The notes: generated by a model not told the origin, from the sequence alone. Positions 8,341 through 17,564 are shown, numbered from the stretch's first letter. The stretch is 64,000 nucleotides of DNA from an uncultured Lachnospiraceae bacterium (GCA_934309145.1 CAKRCW010000006.1:1-64000), one strand, 5' to 3'. Made by a program: numbers and translations.

Positions 8341-8958
8341 GTGGAAAGTTTCCTTAGTCTAGAGCAGGGAAGTGAAGCCTGCGTTATAGAGAAAAAATCT
8401 AGGTTTATAGCACAGATTGCTCCTGTATCATCTGAGGATGAAGCAAATGCATTTATAGAGAAGATTAAGAAAAAGCATTACGATGCAAGACACAACTGCT
8501 TTGCATATTCTGTTGGTGGTGAAAAGCAGGTGACCAGATATTCAGATGACGGAGAACCACAGGGTACTGCCGGAAAGCCTATTATGGAGGTTATAAATGG
8601 TTCTGGTATACACAATATATGTGTTGTTGTTACCAGATATTTTGGAGGTACGCTTCTTGGAACCGGAGGTCTGGTAAGGGCATATACGGCTGCAACCAAG
8701 GAAGCAATCGCATTATGCAAAACCAAGACAATGAAATATGTTACTCCTGTGGATATTGTTATAGGTTATTCTGATTTGCCACGCATCCAGTATATACTTG
8801 GCAATGTAGGTGCAGATGTGGTAGGACAGGATTATGACACAGATGTGACCCTGCATGTGAGAATACCTGCTGAACAGTCAGAACGGGTTCTTGGACAGAT
8901 TACAGAGATGACAAGCGGAAATGCGATTATCGATGCACAGGACAACATATATGCCTGA
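8341..8958 (+). CDS. YigZ/IMPACT family protein
   Basis: A 205-residue protein starting at GTG 8341, preceded by AAAGGAGAG. The N-terminal half holds the UPF0029/IMPACT signature: AxHNCFAY-like RHNCFAYSVG, the YSDDGEPQGTAGKPI stretch and VTRYFGGTLLGTGGLVRAY. The C-terminal half is the DUF1949 domain. Homologues may act in translation-associated regulation; the bacterial role is not firmly known. It is the last gene of the plus-strand group and converges on the minus-strand ABC transporter operon. Confidence 0.85.
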   Translation: MESFLSLEQGSEACVIEKKSRFIAQIAPVSSEDEANAFIEKIKKKHYDARHNCFAYSVGGEKQVTRYSDDGEPQGTAGKPIMEVINGSGIHNICVVVTRYFGGTLLGTGGLVRAYTAATKEAIALCKTKTMKYVTPVDIVIGYSDLPRIQYILGNVGADVVGQDYDTDVTLHVRIPAEQSERVLGQITEMTSGNAIIDAQDNIYA

Positions 8959-8974
8959 AAGCATCATAGTAATC

Positions 8975-9922
8975 TTATAATAATGTAGATAAGAATACGA
9001 CAATTATGGATATAAGTATTATAAGTGGAAGCACCTTCGTAAGAATGGTGCTTTTCTTAATTATAAGGCCAAGTATAAATGTAAATACAGAGAATAATAC
9101 CGCCCAGAGTATAAGGTGAATAAATCTTGTAGCAGTAAGTCCTGTAATAATGGCAGATATGAGACTTGTAAGCATGACAGGTATAATAGCAGATATTATA
9201 GCAGTAAGCTCTATGGACGATTGTTCATGTTTGCCGAGTGCAACGTACATATTTTTCTCCTTGTCCTGCTGGAAGAGGAGAAGTCCGAGCAAACTTGAAA
9301 AAAGCATGAAAACAAGGCATATTTCATAGACAGGAAGCTTAATCTGATAGATGTAATCCTTATATGAAAATTCGCCAGTTACAGAATTTTTTATGCGAAA
9401 TATATTGTCACTTTTTACATAGTAATCAAGTCTGCCTGTAAGCTCAGAGTCATATTCAGGTATGTCTACAGAAAGAGTAAGCAGCCTGTCAGAGCAGAGC
9501 GTAAATATTGTAGCAAAAAGTGTCTCATTTATAGTAGCACCAAGAGTAGTTGATGGCGTTGTGTATTGTATTATCTGATTATCGCCAGACAAACCATCTA
9601 TATAGTCCTCAAAAAAATTCTCAGGAATATAGTAACCGCACTCTGCATAACCTGATTTTACATCGGAAATCATTTTCTCCATATCTGATGTCAGATAAAA
9701 TGTATATAGAGAATTGTCAGACGATATCTTATCCATGATAGCAGCAGTATTTGCAGCTGCTTCCTCTGAATAGATAGAAACTTTTATGTCAGCAGAACGC
9801 TCACTGGCAGGGAGACATGCGTATATTACTGTGAGGAGTATTATTAAAAAAAGCATGACAATATAAAGCTTGTGTGTAAGTATTCTTTTTGTAAAAACTA
9901 TAAAACGATTTAATGCTTTCAT
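8975..9922 (-). CDS. ABC-2 type transporter permease (second permease)
   Basis: This 315-residue membrane protein has one N-terminal helix, a large extracytoplasmic region (about residues 35-180) and five or six C-terminal helices, the usual ABC-2 exporter half-transporter layout. It is the third gene of a minus-strand operon with a sister permease and an ATPase. Its extracytoplasmic domain has no recognisable motif. The substrate cannot be read from sequence; drug, peptide or lipid export are all possible. Confidence 0.75.
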   Translation of the reverse strand: MKALNRFIVFTKRILTHKLYIVMLFLIILLTVIYACLPASERSADIKVSIYSEEAAANTAAIMDKISSDNSLYTFYLTSDMEKMISDVKSGYAECGYYIPENFFEDYIDGLSGDNQIIQYTTPSTTLGATINETLFATIFTLCSDRLLTLSVDIPEYDSELTGRLDYYVKSDNIFRIKNSVTGEFSYKDYIYQIKLPVYEICLVFMLFSSLLGLLLFQQDKEKNMYVALGKHEQSSIELTAIISAIIPVMLTSLISAIITGLTATRFIHLILWAVLFSVFTFILGLIIKKSTILTKVLPLIILISIIVVFLSTLL

Positions 9923-9932
9923 ATGTGCTCCT

Positions 9933-11054
9933 TTATATTCCGAATAATGCGTGTCCTATTGCACTTATCATATACTTGCCGGGCATAAATGTTGAAATAT
10001 GCTGTATTATCTGTGGCAGCATGGCATTTGGAAGGATTCCACCACCTATATATGTAAGTATCAGGGTAACGGCAAGCAGTGTCATATGATTTACGATTGT
10101 ATTTTTGCTCAGAGAATTAATAACATTAATAATCAGAGCCATAAACAATATAACAGGTATTGCGACAATAAATCCAAGTGCATAAAAGCTTTTAAAAGCT
10201 ATGGAGACCGCAAGCATACATGGGATAAATGCAATAAAAAGGCTAAGTGATGTATTTATAAAATTACATACAAAAATGTGAATATCGTTAAGTCCGTTAG
10301 AGTATATAAGCTCTTTTATCCCGTAGTTGTAGTCTTTTATAAGAGGAGCAATTATGAAGGTCATAAAAAACAGGCTTAACATAACTGCAACTGCAATATA
10401 GTGCTGAAGCAGAGTGAGATGTCCCTCATTGGTTGCATCCTTTTGTTCTATATAGCCATCTTTATTCAATGCTCTGTCAAGATATATAAGATTAACCCGG
10501 TTTTGAATATCGCTAATCTCTGTGCTGTCAAGCCCATGCGACCTTACTGTGTCAAGAGCACTATAAATACCAGCCTGTGCTATACCGAGATATGTTGCAT
10601 ATGACATGAACAGTTCATTTGCTATATGTGAGGATGCTGAGGTTGTATCTTTTACAACTATATCAAGTGGGGGATTTGTACTGTCCATGATACCCGAAAA
10701 GAATCTTTCAGGCACAATTATAAAGAATAAAACCTCACCATCGGATATCAGCTTATAACCTTCATCTATCGTACTTACCTGCATAAGGGTTACAGCCTCC
10801 TTAATACTCTGCATTTCCTCAAGCATGCCAAGTGCAAGACGGTTATATTTCATATCATCATCATCAGGAAGATAATATGCGAGCTTAACGGTTGTAAATG
10901 ATTTATCCTTGTATATATGGCCAGATATTACAATTCCAGATACAGAGCATACTCCAAGCAGGATTAAAACCGCAACTAATATAGGGATTATATAACCCCT
11001 AAGCCTTTTTAAGTTAGCCTTTATTAAGTTAATAAATAAAAACTGCTTATGCAT
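9933..11054 (-). CDS. ABC-2 type transporter permease (first permease)
   Basis: A 373-residue protein with an N-terminal helix (about residues 18-40), a large extracytoplasmic domain and five to six C-terminal helices, similar in plan to the following permease. The two probably form a heterodimeric membrane channel with the ATPase encoded just upstream. Its start overlaps the ATPase stop by 8 bases, which points to coupled translation. The next permease begins about 10 bases after its stop. The substrate is unknown. Confidence 0.78.
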   Translation of the reverse strand: MHKQFLFINLIKANLKRLRGYIIPILVAVLILLGVCSVSGIVISGHIYKDKSFTTVKLAYYLPDDDDMKYNRLALGMLEEMQSIKEAVTLMQVSTIDEGYKLISDGEVLFFIIVPERFFSGIMDSTNPPLDIVVKDTTSASSHIANELFMSYATYLGIAQAGIYSALDTVRSHGLDSTEISDIQNRVNLIYLDRALNKDGYIEQKDATNEGHLTLLQHYIAVAVMLSLFFMTFIIAPLIKDYNYGIKELIYSNGLNDIHIFVCNFINTSLSLFIAFIPCMLAVSIAFKSFYALGFIVAIPVILFMALIINVINSLSKNTIVNHMTLLAVTLILTYIGGGILPNAMLPQIIQHISTFMPGKYMISAIGHALFGI

Positions 11055-11688
11055 TTATATTACTCCTCAACATATCAATGTATGATATTCCCCTGCTTTT
11101 AAGTATAGCTGTATCATATAATGAGCCATTGTTAAGCAGGTATACACGATTACAGAAATTAAATATATCCTCGTCATGGGAAGCTATTATTATCGTTCCG
11201 CCGTTTTTACAGAAGTTATGCATATAAGATAAAATGTCCTGCTTGGCTGGAAGGTCAAGTGCCGCAAATGGTTCATCCATCAGTAATACCTCTGGTTTAT
11301 TTATGAGTACAGTGGCAAGACTCAGCCTTTTTTTCATACCCCCGGACATTTTTTTTACTGGAGTGTCAAGAAAATTATTAATCCCCATATCAATAAGAGG
11401 CGGTTCATTTAATGCTGATATTATCTCGTTTTTGGACAGACTGCACCACATTTTAATGTTATCTATCGGTTTTAGCTCATCAAAAAGTGGATTGTCCTGA
11501 GGAACGTAGCCAATTTTGGTGTCATTGCTGTTGGCACAAGCTCTTGCAATGCAGGAAAGTAATGTGGACTTTCCAGAACCATTTGTGCCAAGTATTCCTA
11601 TGGCTTCACCACCTTCGGCTGAAATGGAAATGTCGTGCAAAACCTCTTTTTTTCCGTATGATTTTGAAATATTATTTATATGGAACAT
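11047..11688 (-). CDS. ABC transporter ATP-binding protein
   Basis: This is the 213-residue nucleotide-binding subunit of the exporter operon. Motifs in order: Walker A GTNGSGKST, the Q-loop region YVPQDNP, the signature MSGGMKKRLS, Walker B VLLMDEPFAALD and the H-loop ASHDED. It is shorter than average and lacks a C-terminal extension. It is the first gene of the minus-strand operon, divergent from the chemoreceptor gene; the 158-bp gap between them should hold both promoters. Confidence 0.92.
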   Translation of the reverse strand: MFHINNISKSYGKKEVLHDISISAEGGEAIGILGTNGSGKSTLLSCIARACANSNDTKIGYVPQDNPLFDELKPIDNIKMWCSLSKNEIISALNEPPLIDMGINNFLDTPVKKMSGGMKKRLSLATVLINKPEVLLMDEPFAALDLPAKQDILSYMHNFCKNGGTIIIASHDEDIFNFCNRVYLLNNGSLYDTAILKSRGISYIDMLRSNINA

Positions 11689-11773
11689 AGTACCCCTCTT
11701 TGTTTAATGAATGATAGTAAAAATATTGTAACATACATCTAAGCTTTATTCTATAAATAAATTAAAACCAATA

Positions 11774-11802
11774 TGGACTTTAAAAGGTTCCTTTGCTATA
11801 AT
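11774..11802 (+). promoter_or_regulatory. predicted extended -10 promoter of the chemoreceptor gene
   Basis: TGGACT (11774-11779), a 17-bp spacer and TATAAT (11797-11802) preceded by TGC, giving an extended -10. It lies 45 bp before the chemoreceptor start. Confidence 0.5.
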
Positions 11803-11846
11803 AAAATAAGTATATTTTATAAAAACAAATGAACGAGGTGAATCGG

Positions 11847-13538
11847 ATGAATGGTGTTAGACTTGCCAAAAAAAATGCTTTGACGATAAAGATTATGGCA
11901 GCATTTGCAATTGCCAGAATTATCGTATTAATTATTAATCACAAGGAACAGACAGGTTTTGTTCCATTACTTATTTTATTTGCAGCATTTGCAGTAGGTA
12001 ACGTAGTATTTTATCTTATAAATGACAGAAGTGAGCTTACCAAATTCACATCAATTACTTTATTTGCAGTACTTACTGCTATAAGTATGATAGTGTCAGA
12101 TTCTCTGATAGATGCAATACCAATATTTGTAGCCATGGGAATGTGTGTTGTGTATATGGATAATATGCATACAATTATCACTTGCGGAGTTTCTGTTGTA
12201 GGAACTCTTGTGGGTACAATAATTAAGATAGCAGATTCAGGAGTTTTGCCATCTGCTGCATGGATGGAGATACTTCTTCTTGCAATTATATTTACCATAG
12301 GTATTATCAAGGCAGGAAGCATCACTCTTAGAGAGCAGGAGACTGATAAACAGGAGATTCAGTATCATGTGGCATATCAGGAAGAGATAACTGGAAATAT
12401 GGTTAAGGTTGTTGATAATGGTAATGCACATATTGAACAGCTACAGTCCAAGCTTGATAATTTCCAGCTTGCAACTGAGGAGGTAACAAAGTCAGTTGAT
12501 GCTATATCAAGTGGTGTAACAGACACAGTTGAGAATATGGAACATTCAACTATGATGACACAGGAGATTCAGAACATTATAGATAATCTTATAGATGTCA
12601 AGGATAATACAGTTGAGTCTACCAGGAAGGCTATAGAGTCAGTGCAGCTGGGACTTGATATAATAGAGAATCTTAAGACTAAGTCTGATGATATAAATGT
12701 TGCCAATAAAGATGTGACAAGGGTTTCTGAGGAGCTTTGTGATAAGATTGTTTCAGCAGAGGAAATAACTCAGATTATTTACCAAATATCAAGCCAGACC
12801 AATCTTCTTGCACTTAATGCTTCTATAGAGGCTGCCAGAGCGGGAGAGCAGGGAAGAGGATTCGCAGTTGTTGCTAATGAGATTCGTAATCTTGCAGACG
12901 ATACAAGGAATTCTATAGACAGTATCACACAGCTTCTTAAAGGTGTCACAGAGCTTGCTAATCACAGCTCAGAGCTTGTAAGACGAAGTGTTTGTGCGGT
13001 GGAGGAGCAGGCTAGATACATAGATGCAGCAGACCAGTCATTTAATGCAATATCGGGTGTCGTTGAAGAGCTTCATGGTGATATGGAGCAGCTCGACCAG
13101 ATAAGTAACAGCCTGGATGCATCAAACAATACAATTATTGACAGTCTGGCTAATCAGCAGGCAGCAAGTGAGGAGATTGCCGCAAATGCTCAGTCATCAG
13201 CAAGCCTGTGTGGCTCTAATCTTCAGGAGTTAAATAGTGTCATAGATGAATTAAATGAGATTGCCAAGATTATTGGAAGCTTAAAGGACGGCGATTTAGA
13301 TGAGATTAATCAGATGCTTGAGGAGACTACAGTAGAGTCTGATGAGCAGGTAGATGACACAGATTACTCAGCATATTTCTCAGACGAAGAGGATGAAACA
13401 GGTTATGTACCTGATGATGAAAATGAGTCTGATGAAACAGATTACGAAACAGATAATGCTACAGGGGAATATGACGAGGAGGGATACGATGAAGAATCGT
13501 ATAATGAAGAGTCATATGATGAAGATACGGAAGAGTAA
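11847..13538 (+). CDS. methyl-accepting chemotaxis protein with acidic C-terminal tail
   Basis: This 563-residue receptor has about six closely spaced N-terminal membrane helices (residues 10-165) and no obvious extracytoplasmic ligand domain or HAMP. A long coiled coil follows, with the conserved signalling tip SSQTNLLALNASIEAARAGE near residue 315. After about residue 495 comes an unusual tail rich in Asp, Glu and Tyr, with repeats of the type SY(D/N)EE. The start is placed at 11847 because GAGGTG lies 7 bases upstream; an in-frame ATG at 11829 has no such site. No chemotaxis or flagellar operon is in the window. A perfect hairpin terminator follows. Confidence 0.88.
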   Translation: MNGVRLAKKNALTIKIMAAFAIARIIVLIINHKEQTGFVPLLILFAAFAVGNVVFYLINDRSELTKFTSITLFAVLTAISMIVSDSLIDAIPIFVAMGMCVVYMDNMHTIITCGVSVVGTLVGTIIKIADSGVLPSAAWMEILLLAIIFTIGIIKAGSITLREQETDKQEIQYHVAYQEEITGNMVKVVDNGNAHIEQLQSKLDNFQLATEEVTKSVDAISSGVTDTVENMEHSTMMTQEIQNIIDNLIDVKDNTVESTRKAIESVQLGLDIIENLKTKSDDINVANKDVTRVSEELCDKIVSAEEITQIIYQISSQTNLLALNASIEAARAGEQGRGFAVVANEIRNLADDTRNSIDSITQLLKGVTELANHSSELVRRSVCAVEEQARYIDAADQSFNAISGVVEELHGDMEQLDQISNSLDASNNTIIDSLANQQAASEEIAANAQSSASLCGSNLQELNSVIDELNEIAKIIGSLKDGDLDEINQMLEETTVESDEQVDDTDYSAYFSDEEDETGYVPDDENESDETDYETDNATGEYDEEGYDEESYNEESYDEDTEE

Positions 13539-13546
13539 ATTATACA

Positions 13547-13579
13547 TAAAAAATGGAGCTGGTGACAGCTCCATTTTTT
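13547..13579. terminator. bidirectional hairpin terminator
   Basis: AAAAATGGAGCT and AGCTCCATTTTTT flank a 5-6 base loop. It lies between the convergent chemoreceptor gene and the minus-strand hypothetical gene and has A/T runs on both sides, so it can serve both. Confidence 0.85.
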
Positions 13580-13850
13580 AGTAGTCTTCTTCTATAACGC
13601 GGAAGTCCAGATAATCAAAATCAATTCCTTCTATAAAATTATCCTGTGTAAATCTTGTCCTTGCGTGTTTTATAAAGTCATCCTGATTAGCTTTAAGCCA
13701 AATTGGTTTGGAAAGGTCAAATTCATAGCATATATCCTCTAATGCTGTATAGACCTTCTTGGTTCTTGTCATTGTGTAGTCGTCTATGCATGCAACATAG
13801 TCATTTATTACTTTGTTATTCTTAAATATTTGTCCCCATATTCTAAACAT
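13578..13850 (-). CDS. hypothetical protein, 90 residues
   Basis: A small, soluble, acidic protein with many aromatic residues (Tyr, Trp, Phe), no membrane segment and no motif I recognise. It opens with MFRIWGQIFKNNKVI and ends with DFRVIEEDY. The upstream AGGAGC ribosome site and codon use like its neighbours support a real gene. It shares the terminator with the convergent chemoreceptor gene. Function unknown. Confidence 0.65.
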   Translation of the reverse strand: MFRIWGQIFKNNKVINDYVACIDDYTMTRTKKVYTALEDICYEFDLSKPIWLKANQDDFIKHARTRFTQDNFIEGIDFDYLDFRVIEEDY

Positions 13851-13985
13851 AAAATAGCTCCTTACATTATGTTTTGTATAGTATAACTAAATTAAAAGAG
13901 AAATTCAACTTAAAACACTCCCATTTATGGTATAGATGTGATAAAATGTGTCAAGAAATTATTATGCATTAATGGAGAAAGAACA

Positions 13986-15113
13986 ATGTACAAACTTATA
14001 ACTACGGATGGAAGTGCAAAGCGCGGCGAGGTTACAACTGTACATGGTGTTATACAGACACCTGTATTTATGAATGTTGGAACTGTGGCAGCCATAAAGG
14101 GAGCTGTATCAACCGAGGACTTAGAGGCAATAGGTACACAGGTGGAGTTGTCAAACACATATCATTTACATGTAAGACCGGGAGATAAGATAGTAAAACA
14201 GATGGGTGGTCTTCATAAGTTTATGTCGTGGAACAAGCCTATACTTACAGATTCAGGTGGATTTCAGGTGTTTTCACTTGCTGGTCTCAGGAAGATAAAA
14301 GAGGAGGGAGTGACATTTAACTCCCATATAGATGGAAGAAAGATATTTATGGGACCCGAGGAGAGTATGCAGATTCAGTCTAATCTTGCATCAACTATAG
14401 CTATGGCATTTGATGAATGTCCATCTGCTAAGGCGGAGAGAAGCTATATTCAGCCATCGGTTGACAGAACATATAGATGGTTAGTCCGATGTAAGGCAGA
14501 GATGCAGAGGCTTAATTCACTTGAGGATACTATAAATAAGCAACAGATGCTTTTTGGTATTAATCAGGGTGGAGTTTTTGATGATATAAGAATTGAACAT
14601 GCAAAGAAGATAGCTGACCTTGACCTTGACGGATATGCTATAGGTGGTCTTGCTGTCGGTGAAACGCATGAGGAGATGTATAGGGTAATTGAATCTACAA
14701 TACCATATCTTCCGCAGAACAAGCCAACGTATCTTATGGGAGTAGGTACACCTGCTAATATATTAGAGGCAGTAGAGCGTGGCGTGGATTTCTTTGATTG
14801 TGTTTATCCGTCAAGGAATGGCAGACATGGACACGTTTATACTAACCATGGTAAGCTCAATTTATTTAATGCACAGTATGAGACGGATGACAGATCTATT
14901 GAGGAGGGGTGCGGCTGCCCTGCCTGCAAGAGATATAGCAGAGCTTATATAAGACATTTGTTAAAAGCAAAAGAAATGCTTGGAATGAGATTTTGTGTCT
15001 TGCATAATCTGTATTTTTATAATAATATGATGAGTGAGATTAGAGAGGCCATAGAGGAACACCGCTATAGTGAATATAAGCGGAAGAAATTGGAAGGCTT
15101 TAATATGAAATAG
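13986..15113 (+). CDS. tgt: tRNA-guanine transglycosylase
   Basis: Tgt exchanges guanine-34 of GUN tRNAs for a queuosine precursor. The 375-residue protein shows the TIM-barrel motifs DSGGFQVFSL near residue 88, GGLAVGE in the second half and the nucleophile region FFDCVYPSRNGRHG near 268. The C-terminal zinc site is CGCPAC...LHNLYFYN. The start at 13986 gives the usual MYKLITTDGSAKRGEV and has GGAGAAAG upstream; the frame extends 16 codons further without support. yajC follows after 12 bp, a common pairing. No preQ1 riboswitch was recognised upstream. Confidence 0.95.
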   Translation: MYKLITTDGSAKRGEVTTVHGVIQTPVFMNVGTVAAIKGAVSTEDLEAIGTQVELSNTYHLHVRPGDKIVKQMGGLHKFMSWNKPILTDSGGFQVFSLAGLRKIKEEGVTFNSHIDGRKIFMGPEESMQIQSNLASTIAMAFDECPSAKAERSYIQPSVDRTYRWLVRCKAEMQRLNSLEDTINKQQMLFGINQGGVFDDIRIEHAKKIADLDLDGYAIGGLAVGETHEEMYRVIESTIPYLPQNKPTYLMGVGTPANILEAVERGVDFFDCVYPSRNGRHGHVYTNHGKLNLFNAQYETDDRSIEEGCGCPACKRYSRAYIRHLLKAKEMLGMRFCVLHNLYFYNNMMSEIREAIEEHRYSEYKRKKLEGFNMK

Positions 15114-15125
15114 GAGGAAATAGAT

Positions 15126-15524
15126 ATGTTATTAGAGGCAGCAGGTTCAGCAAGTTCAGCAGGTTCAATCGGCTCTATAATATTTATAGTTGTTATATGG
15201 ATTGCTGTATTTTATTTCTTGTTAATTCGTCCTCAGAAGAAACAGAAGAAGCAGATGGAGGATCTTCATAGTGCTATGGAGCCGGGTGATAATATTATGA
15301 CAACCGGTGGTTTCTATGGTACTATTCTTGATATTCCTGATGACACAACAGTTATCGTGGAATTTGGTGGTAACAAGAATTGTAGAATTCCTATGCACAA
15401 GAACGCTATAGCAGAGGTTGAGAAGGCTGGTTCAGCAGTAATCAAGGATGAGCATGGCGAAGATGATGAGGCAGAAAAGGAAGCTAAGAAGGACTCAAAG
15501 AAGCTTGGCAGGGAAAAGAAGTAA
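15126..15524 (+). CDS. yajC: preprotein translocase subunit YajC
   Basis: A 132-residue protein with one N-terminal membrane helix (about residues 18-37) followed by the family motif LLIRPQKKQKKQMEDL and the EPGDNIMTTGGFYGTILDI stretch. YajC associates with the SecDF-YidC part of the Sec translocon. The C-terminal tail is a charged Lys/Glu/Asp extension. AGGAGG precedes the ATG. Transcription probably ends at the palindrome near 15543-15596. Confidence 0.92.
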   Translation: MLLEAAGSASSAGSIGSIIFIVVIWIAVFYFLLIRPQKKQKKQMEDLHSAMEPGDNIMTTGGFYGTILDIPDDTTVIVEFGGNKNCRIPMHKNAIAEVEKAGSAVIKDEHGEDDEAEKEAKKDSKKLGREKK

Positions 15525-15542
15525 TTCCTGTATGTAACATGT

Positions 15543-15596
15543 ATAGGGGTATGGTATTGATTATTTAAGTTTTATAATTAATACCATACTCCTATA
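15543..15596 (+). terminator. long stem-loop after yajC, probable terminator
   Basis: TATAGGGGTATGGTATT pairs with AATACCATACTCCTATA, with short AT pairings inside. The following T run is weak (TTTGCTTTAT), so termination efficiency is uncertain. Confidence 0.5.
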
Positions 15597-15605
15597 TTTG
15601 CTTTA

Positions 15606-15620
15606 TGATAATTTTTATCA
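15606..15620. promoter_or_regulatory. Fur/PerR-like box upstream of the Fe-S scaffold-like gene
   Basis: TGATAATTTTTATCA fits the Bacillus-type 7-1-7 Fur-family consensus TGATAAT-n-ATTATCA at 14 of 15 positions. It lies about 120 bp before the scaffold-like gene and next to a TTGTCA (15625-15630) that could be a -35 element. No matching -10 at ideal spacing was found. Confidence 0.45.
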
Positions 15621-15737
15621 TCTTTTGTCAAAAAACAGTAGACTATTTCCCTACTTTGTGAGAAAATATATCCAATGATGTTTTTCTATGCAGATAAATG
15701 TCAAAAACATATTTTAATATTTGAAAGGAGTCTCAAA

Positions 15738-16445
15738 ATGATTTATTCACAGGAAGTTGAAAACATGTGCCCAGTAGCTCAGGGCGTACATCATGGCTGT
15801 GCCCCAATTCCAGAAGAAGCTAAGTGGGTTCAGGCAAAAGAAGTAAAGGATATTTCCGGTTTTACACATGGTGTAGGCTGGTGTGCACCACAGCAGGGTG
15901 CATGTAAGATGAGCCTTAACATCAAGGAGGGTATCATTCAGGAGGCATTGGTTGAGACAATTGGTTGTTCAGGTATGACACATTCAGCAGCTATGGCAGC
16001 AGAAATCCTTCCAGGATTAACTGTTATGGAAGCTTTGAATACTGATTTGGTTTGTGACGCAATCAACACAGCAATGAGAGAGCTTTTCCTTCAGATTGTA
16101 TATGGTCGTTCACAGAGTGCATTCTCAGAGGATGGTCTTGCAATTGGTGCAGGCCTTGAGGATCTTGGAAAGGGCCTTCGTTCACAGGTTGGTACTATGT
16201 ATGGTACACTTAAGAAGGGACCTCGTTACCTTGAAATGGCTGAGGGTTATGTAACTGCTATCGCTCTTGATGCAGATAACTTAATCATCGGTTATAAGTT
16301 TGTAAACCTTGGTAAGATGACTGACTTCATCAAGAAGGGTGATGATCCTAACACAGCTTACGAGAAGTCTTGCGGACAGTATGGTAGGGTTGCAGATGCA
16401 GTTAAGTTAATTGATCCACGTACAGACAAAGAGCTTGAGAAATAA
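15738..16445 (+). CDS. iron-sulfur cluster assembly scaffold-like protein
   Basis: A 235-residue cytosolic protein distantly like the NifU/IscU N-terminal scaffold: cysteines occur in GWCAPQQGACK, in IGCSGMTHSAAMAAEI (like the scaffold G-C-x-x-x-x-A-S segment) and near the end in SCGQYGRVADAVKLIDP. The N-terminal MCPVAQGVHHGCAPIP adds two more cysteines. The start is at 15738, with AAAGGAG upstream; the frame extends 21 codons further. It is always seen by me in this pairing with a GGGtGRT gene, which here starts 18 bp later. The exact substrate is unknown. Confidence 0.72.
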   Translation: MIYSQEVENMCPVAQGVHHGCAPIPEEAKWVQAKEVKDISGFTHGVGWCAPQQGACKMSLNIKEGIIQEALVETIGCSGMTHSAAMAAEILPGLTVMEALNTDLVCDAINTAMRELFLQIVYGRSQSAFSEDGLAIGAGLEDLGKGLRSQVGTMYGTLKKGPRYLEMAEGYVTAIALDADNLIIGYKFVNLGKMTDFIKKGDDPNTAYEKSCGQYGRVADAVKLIDPRTDKELEK

Positions 16446-16463
16446 TAGGAGGAGGTAACGATA

Positions 16464-17474
16464 ATGGCTTTATTTGAATCATATGAGAGAAGAATAGATA
16501 AAATCAACGGCGTTTTGAATAGCTATGGTATCTCTTCTATCGAAGAGGCAGAGAAGATAACAAAGGATGCCGGATTAGATGTATATGAGCAGGTTAAGAA
16601 GATTCAGCCTATCTGTTTCGAGAACGCTTGCTGGGCTTATACAGTAGGTGCTGCAATCGCAATTAAGAAGGGTTGCAAGAGAGCTGCTGATGCTGCTGCT
16701 GCAATCGGTGAAGGTCTTCAGGCTTTCTGTATTCCTGGTTCTGTTGCAGATACAAGAAAGGTTGGTCTTGGACATGGTAACCTTGGTAAGATGCTCCTTG
16801 AGGAGGAGACAAAGTGCTTCTGTTTCCTTGCAGGTCACGAGTCATTTGCTGCTGCTGAGGGTGCTATAGGTATCGCAGAGAAGGCAAACAAGGTTCGTCA
16901 GGAGCCACTCCGTGTTATCCTTAATGGTCTTGGTAAGGATGCTGCACAGATTATTTCAAGAATTAATGGTTTCACATTTGTTGAGACAGAGTATGATCCA
17001 TACACAAACGAGGTTAAGGAAGTATTTAGAAAGTCTTACTCAGAGGGACTTCGTGCAAAGGTAAACTGCTATGGTGCTAACTCAGTTCCAGAAGGTGTTG
17101 CAATCATGCACAAGGAAGGTGTTGATGTTTCTATAACAGGTAACTCAACAAACCCTACAAGATTCCAGCATCCAGTTGCAGGTACTTATAAGAAGGAGTG
17201 CCTTGAGCAGGGTAAGAAGTATTTCTCAGTTGCATCAGGTGGTGGTACAGGACGTACACTTCACCCAGATAACATGGCAGCAGGTCCTGCATCTTATGGT
17301 ATGACAGATACACTTGGACGTATGCACTCAGATGCTCAGTTTGCTGGTTCATCATCTGTTCCTGCACACGTTGAGATGATGGGACTTATCGGTATGGGTA
17401 ACAACCCTATGGTTGGTGCTACTGTTGCAGTTGCAGTTTCTGTTGAGGAAGCAGCAAAGGCTGGTAAATTCTAG
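16464..17474 (+). CDS. GGGtGRT protein
   Basis: A 336-residue protein named after its motif, seen here as SGGGTGRTLHPDN near residue 258. Other visible features are an N-terminal helical segment with CFENACWAYTVGAAIAIKKG and a central block GLGHGNLGKMLLEEETKCF. Its biochemical role is not established. AGGAGG precedes the ATG and it follows the scaffold-like gene by 18 bp, so the two form an operon. Gly-rich loops suggest nucleotide or metal binding, which is inference only. It is followed by a structured 3' region and a strong terminator. Confidence 0.82.
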   Translation: MALFESYERRIDKINGVLNSYGISSIEEAEKITKDAGLDVYEQVKKIQPICFENACWAYTVGAAIAIKKGCKRAADAAAAIGEGLQAFCIPGSVADTRKVGLGHGNLGKMLLEEETKCFCFLAGHESFAAAEGAIGIAEKANKVRQEPLRVILNGLGKDAAQIISRINGFTFVETEYDPYTNEVKEVFRKSYSEGLRAKVNCYGANSVPEGVAIMHKEGVDVSITGNSTNPTRFQHPVAGTYKKECLEQGKKYFSVASGGGTGRTLHPDNMAAGPASYGMTDTLGRMHSDAQFAGSSSVPAHVEMMGLIGMGNNPMVGATVAVAVSVEEAAKAGKF

Positions 17475-17482
17475 ACTGAAAG

Positions 17483-17548
17483 CAACTTAATGAAAGCCAT
17501 CCCGAACCTTAACGAAACCGAGGCAAAGCCGAAGGTTTGGTTTAGTTG
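17483..17548 (+). other. imperfect nested stem-loop in the 3' region of the GGGtGRT gene
   Basis: CAACT pairs with AGTTG, AACCTT with AAGGTT, and GGC with GCC in nested order. It lies between the stop and the terminator, so it may stabilise the mRNA end or be a processed RNA. Confidence 0.35.
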
Positions 17549-17564
17549 AGTGGATGAAGAACAA

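Noticed and set aside
13860..13985. possible preQ1 riboswitch before tgt
   Set aside because: No stem plus A-rich tail of the preQ1 type could be drawn.
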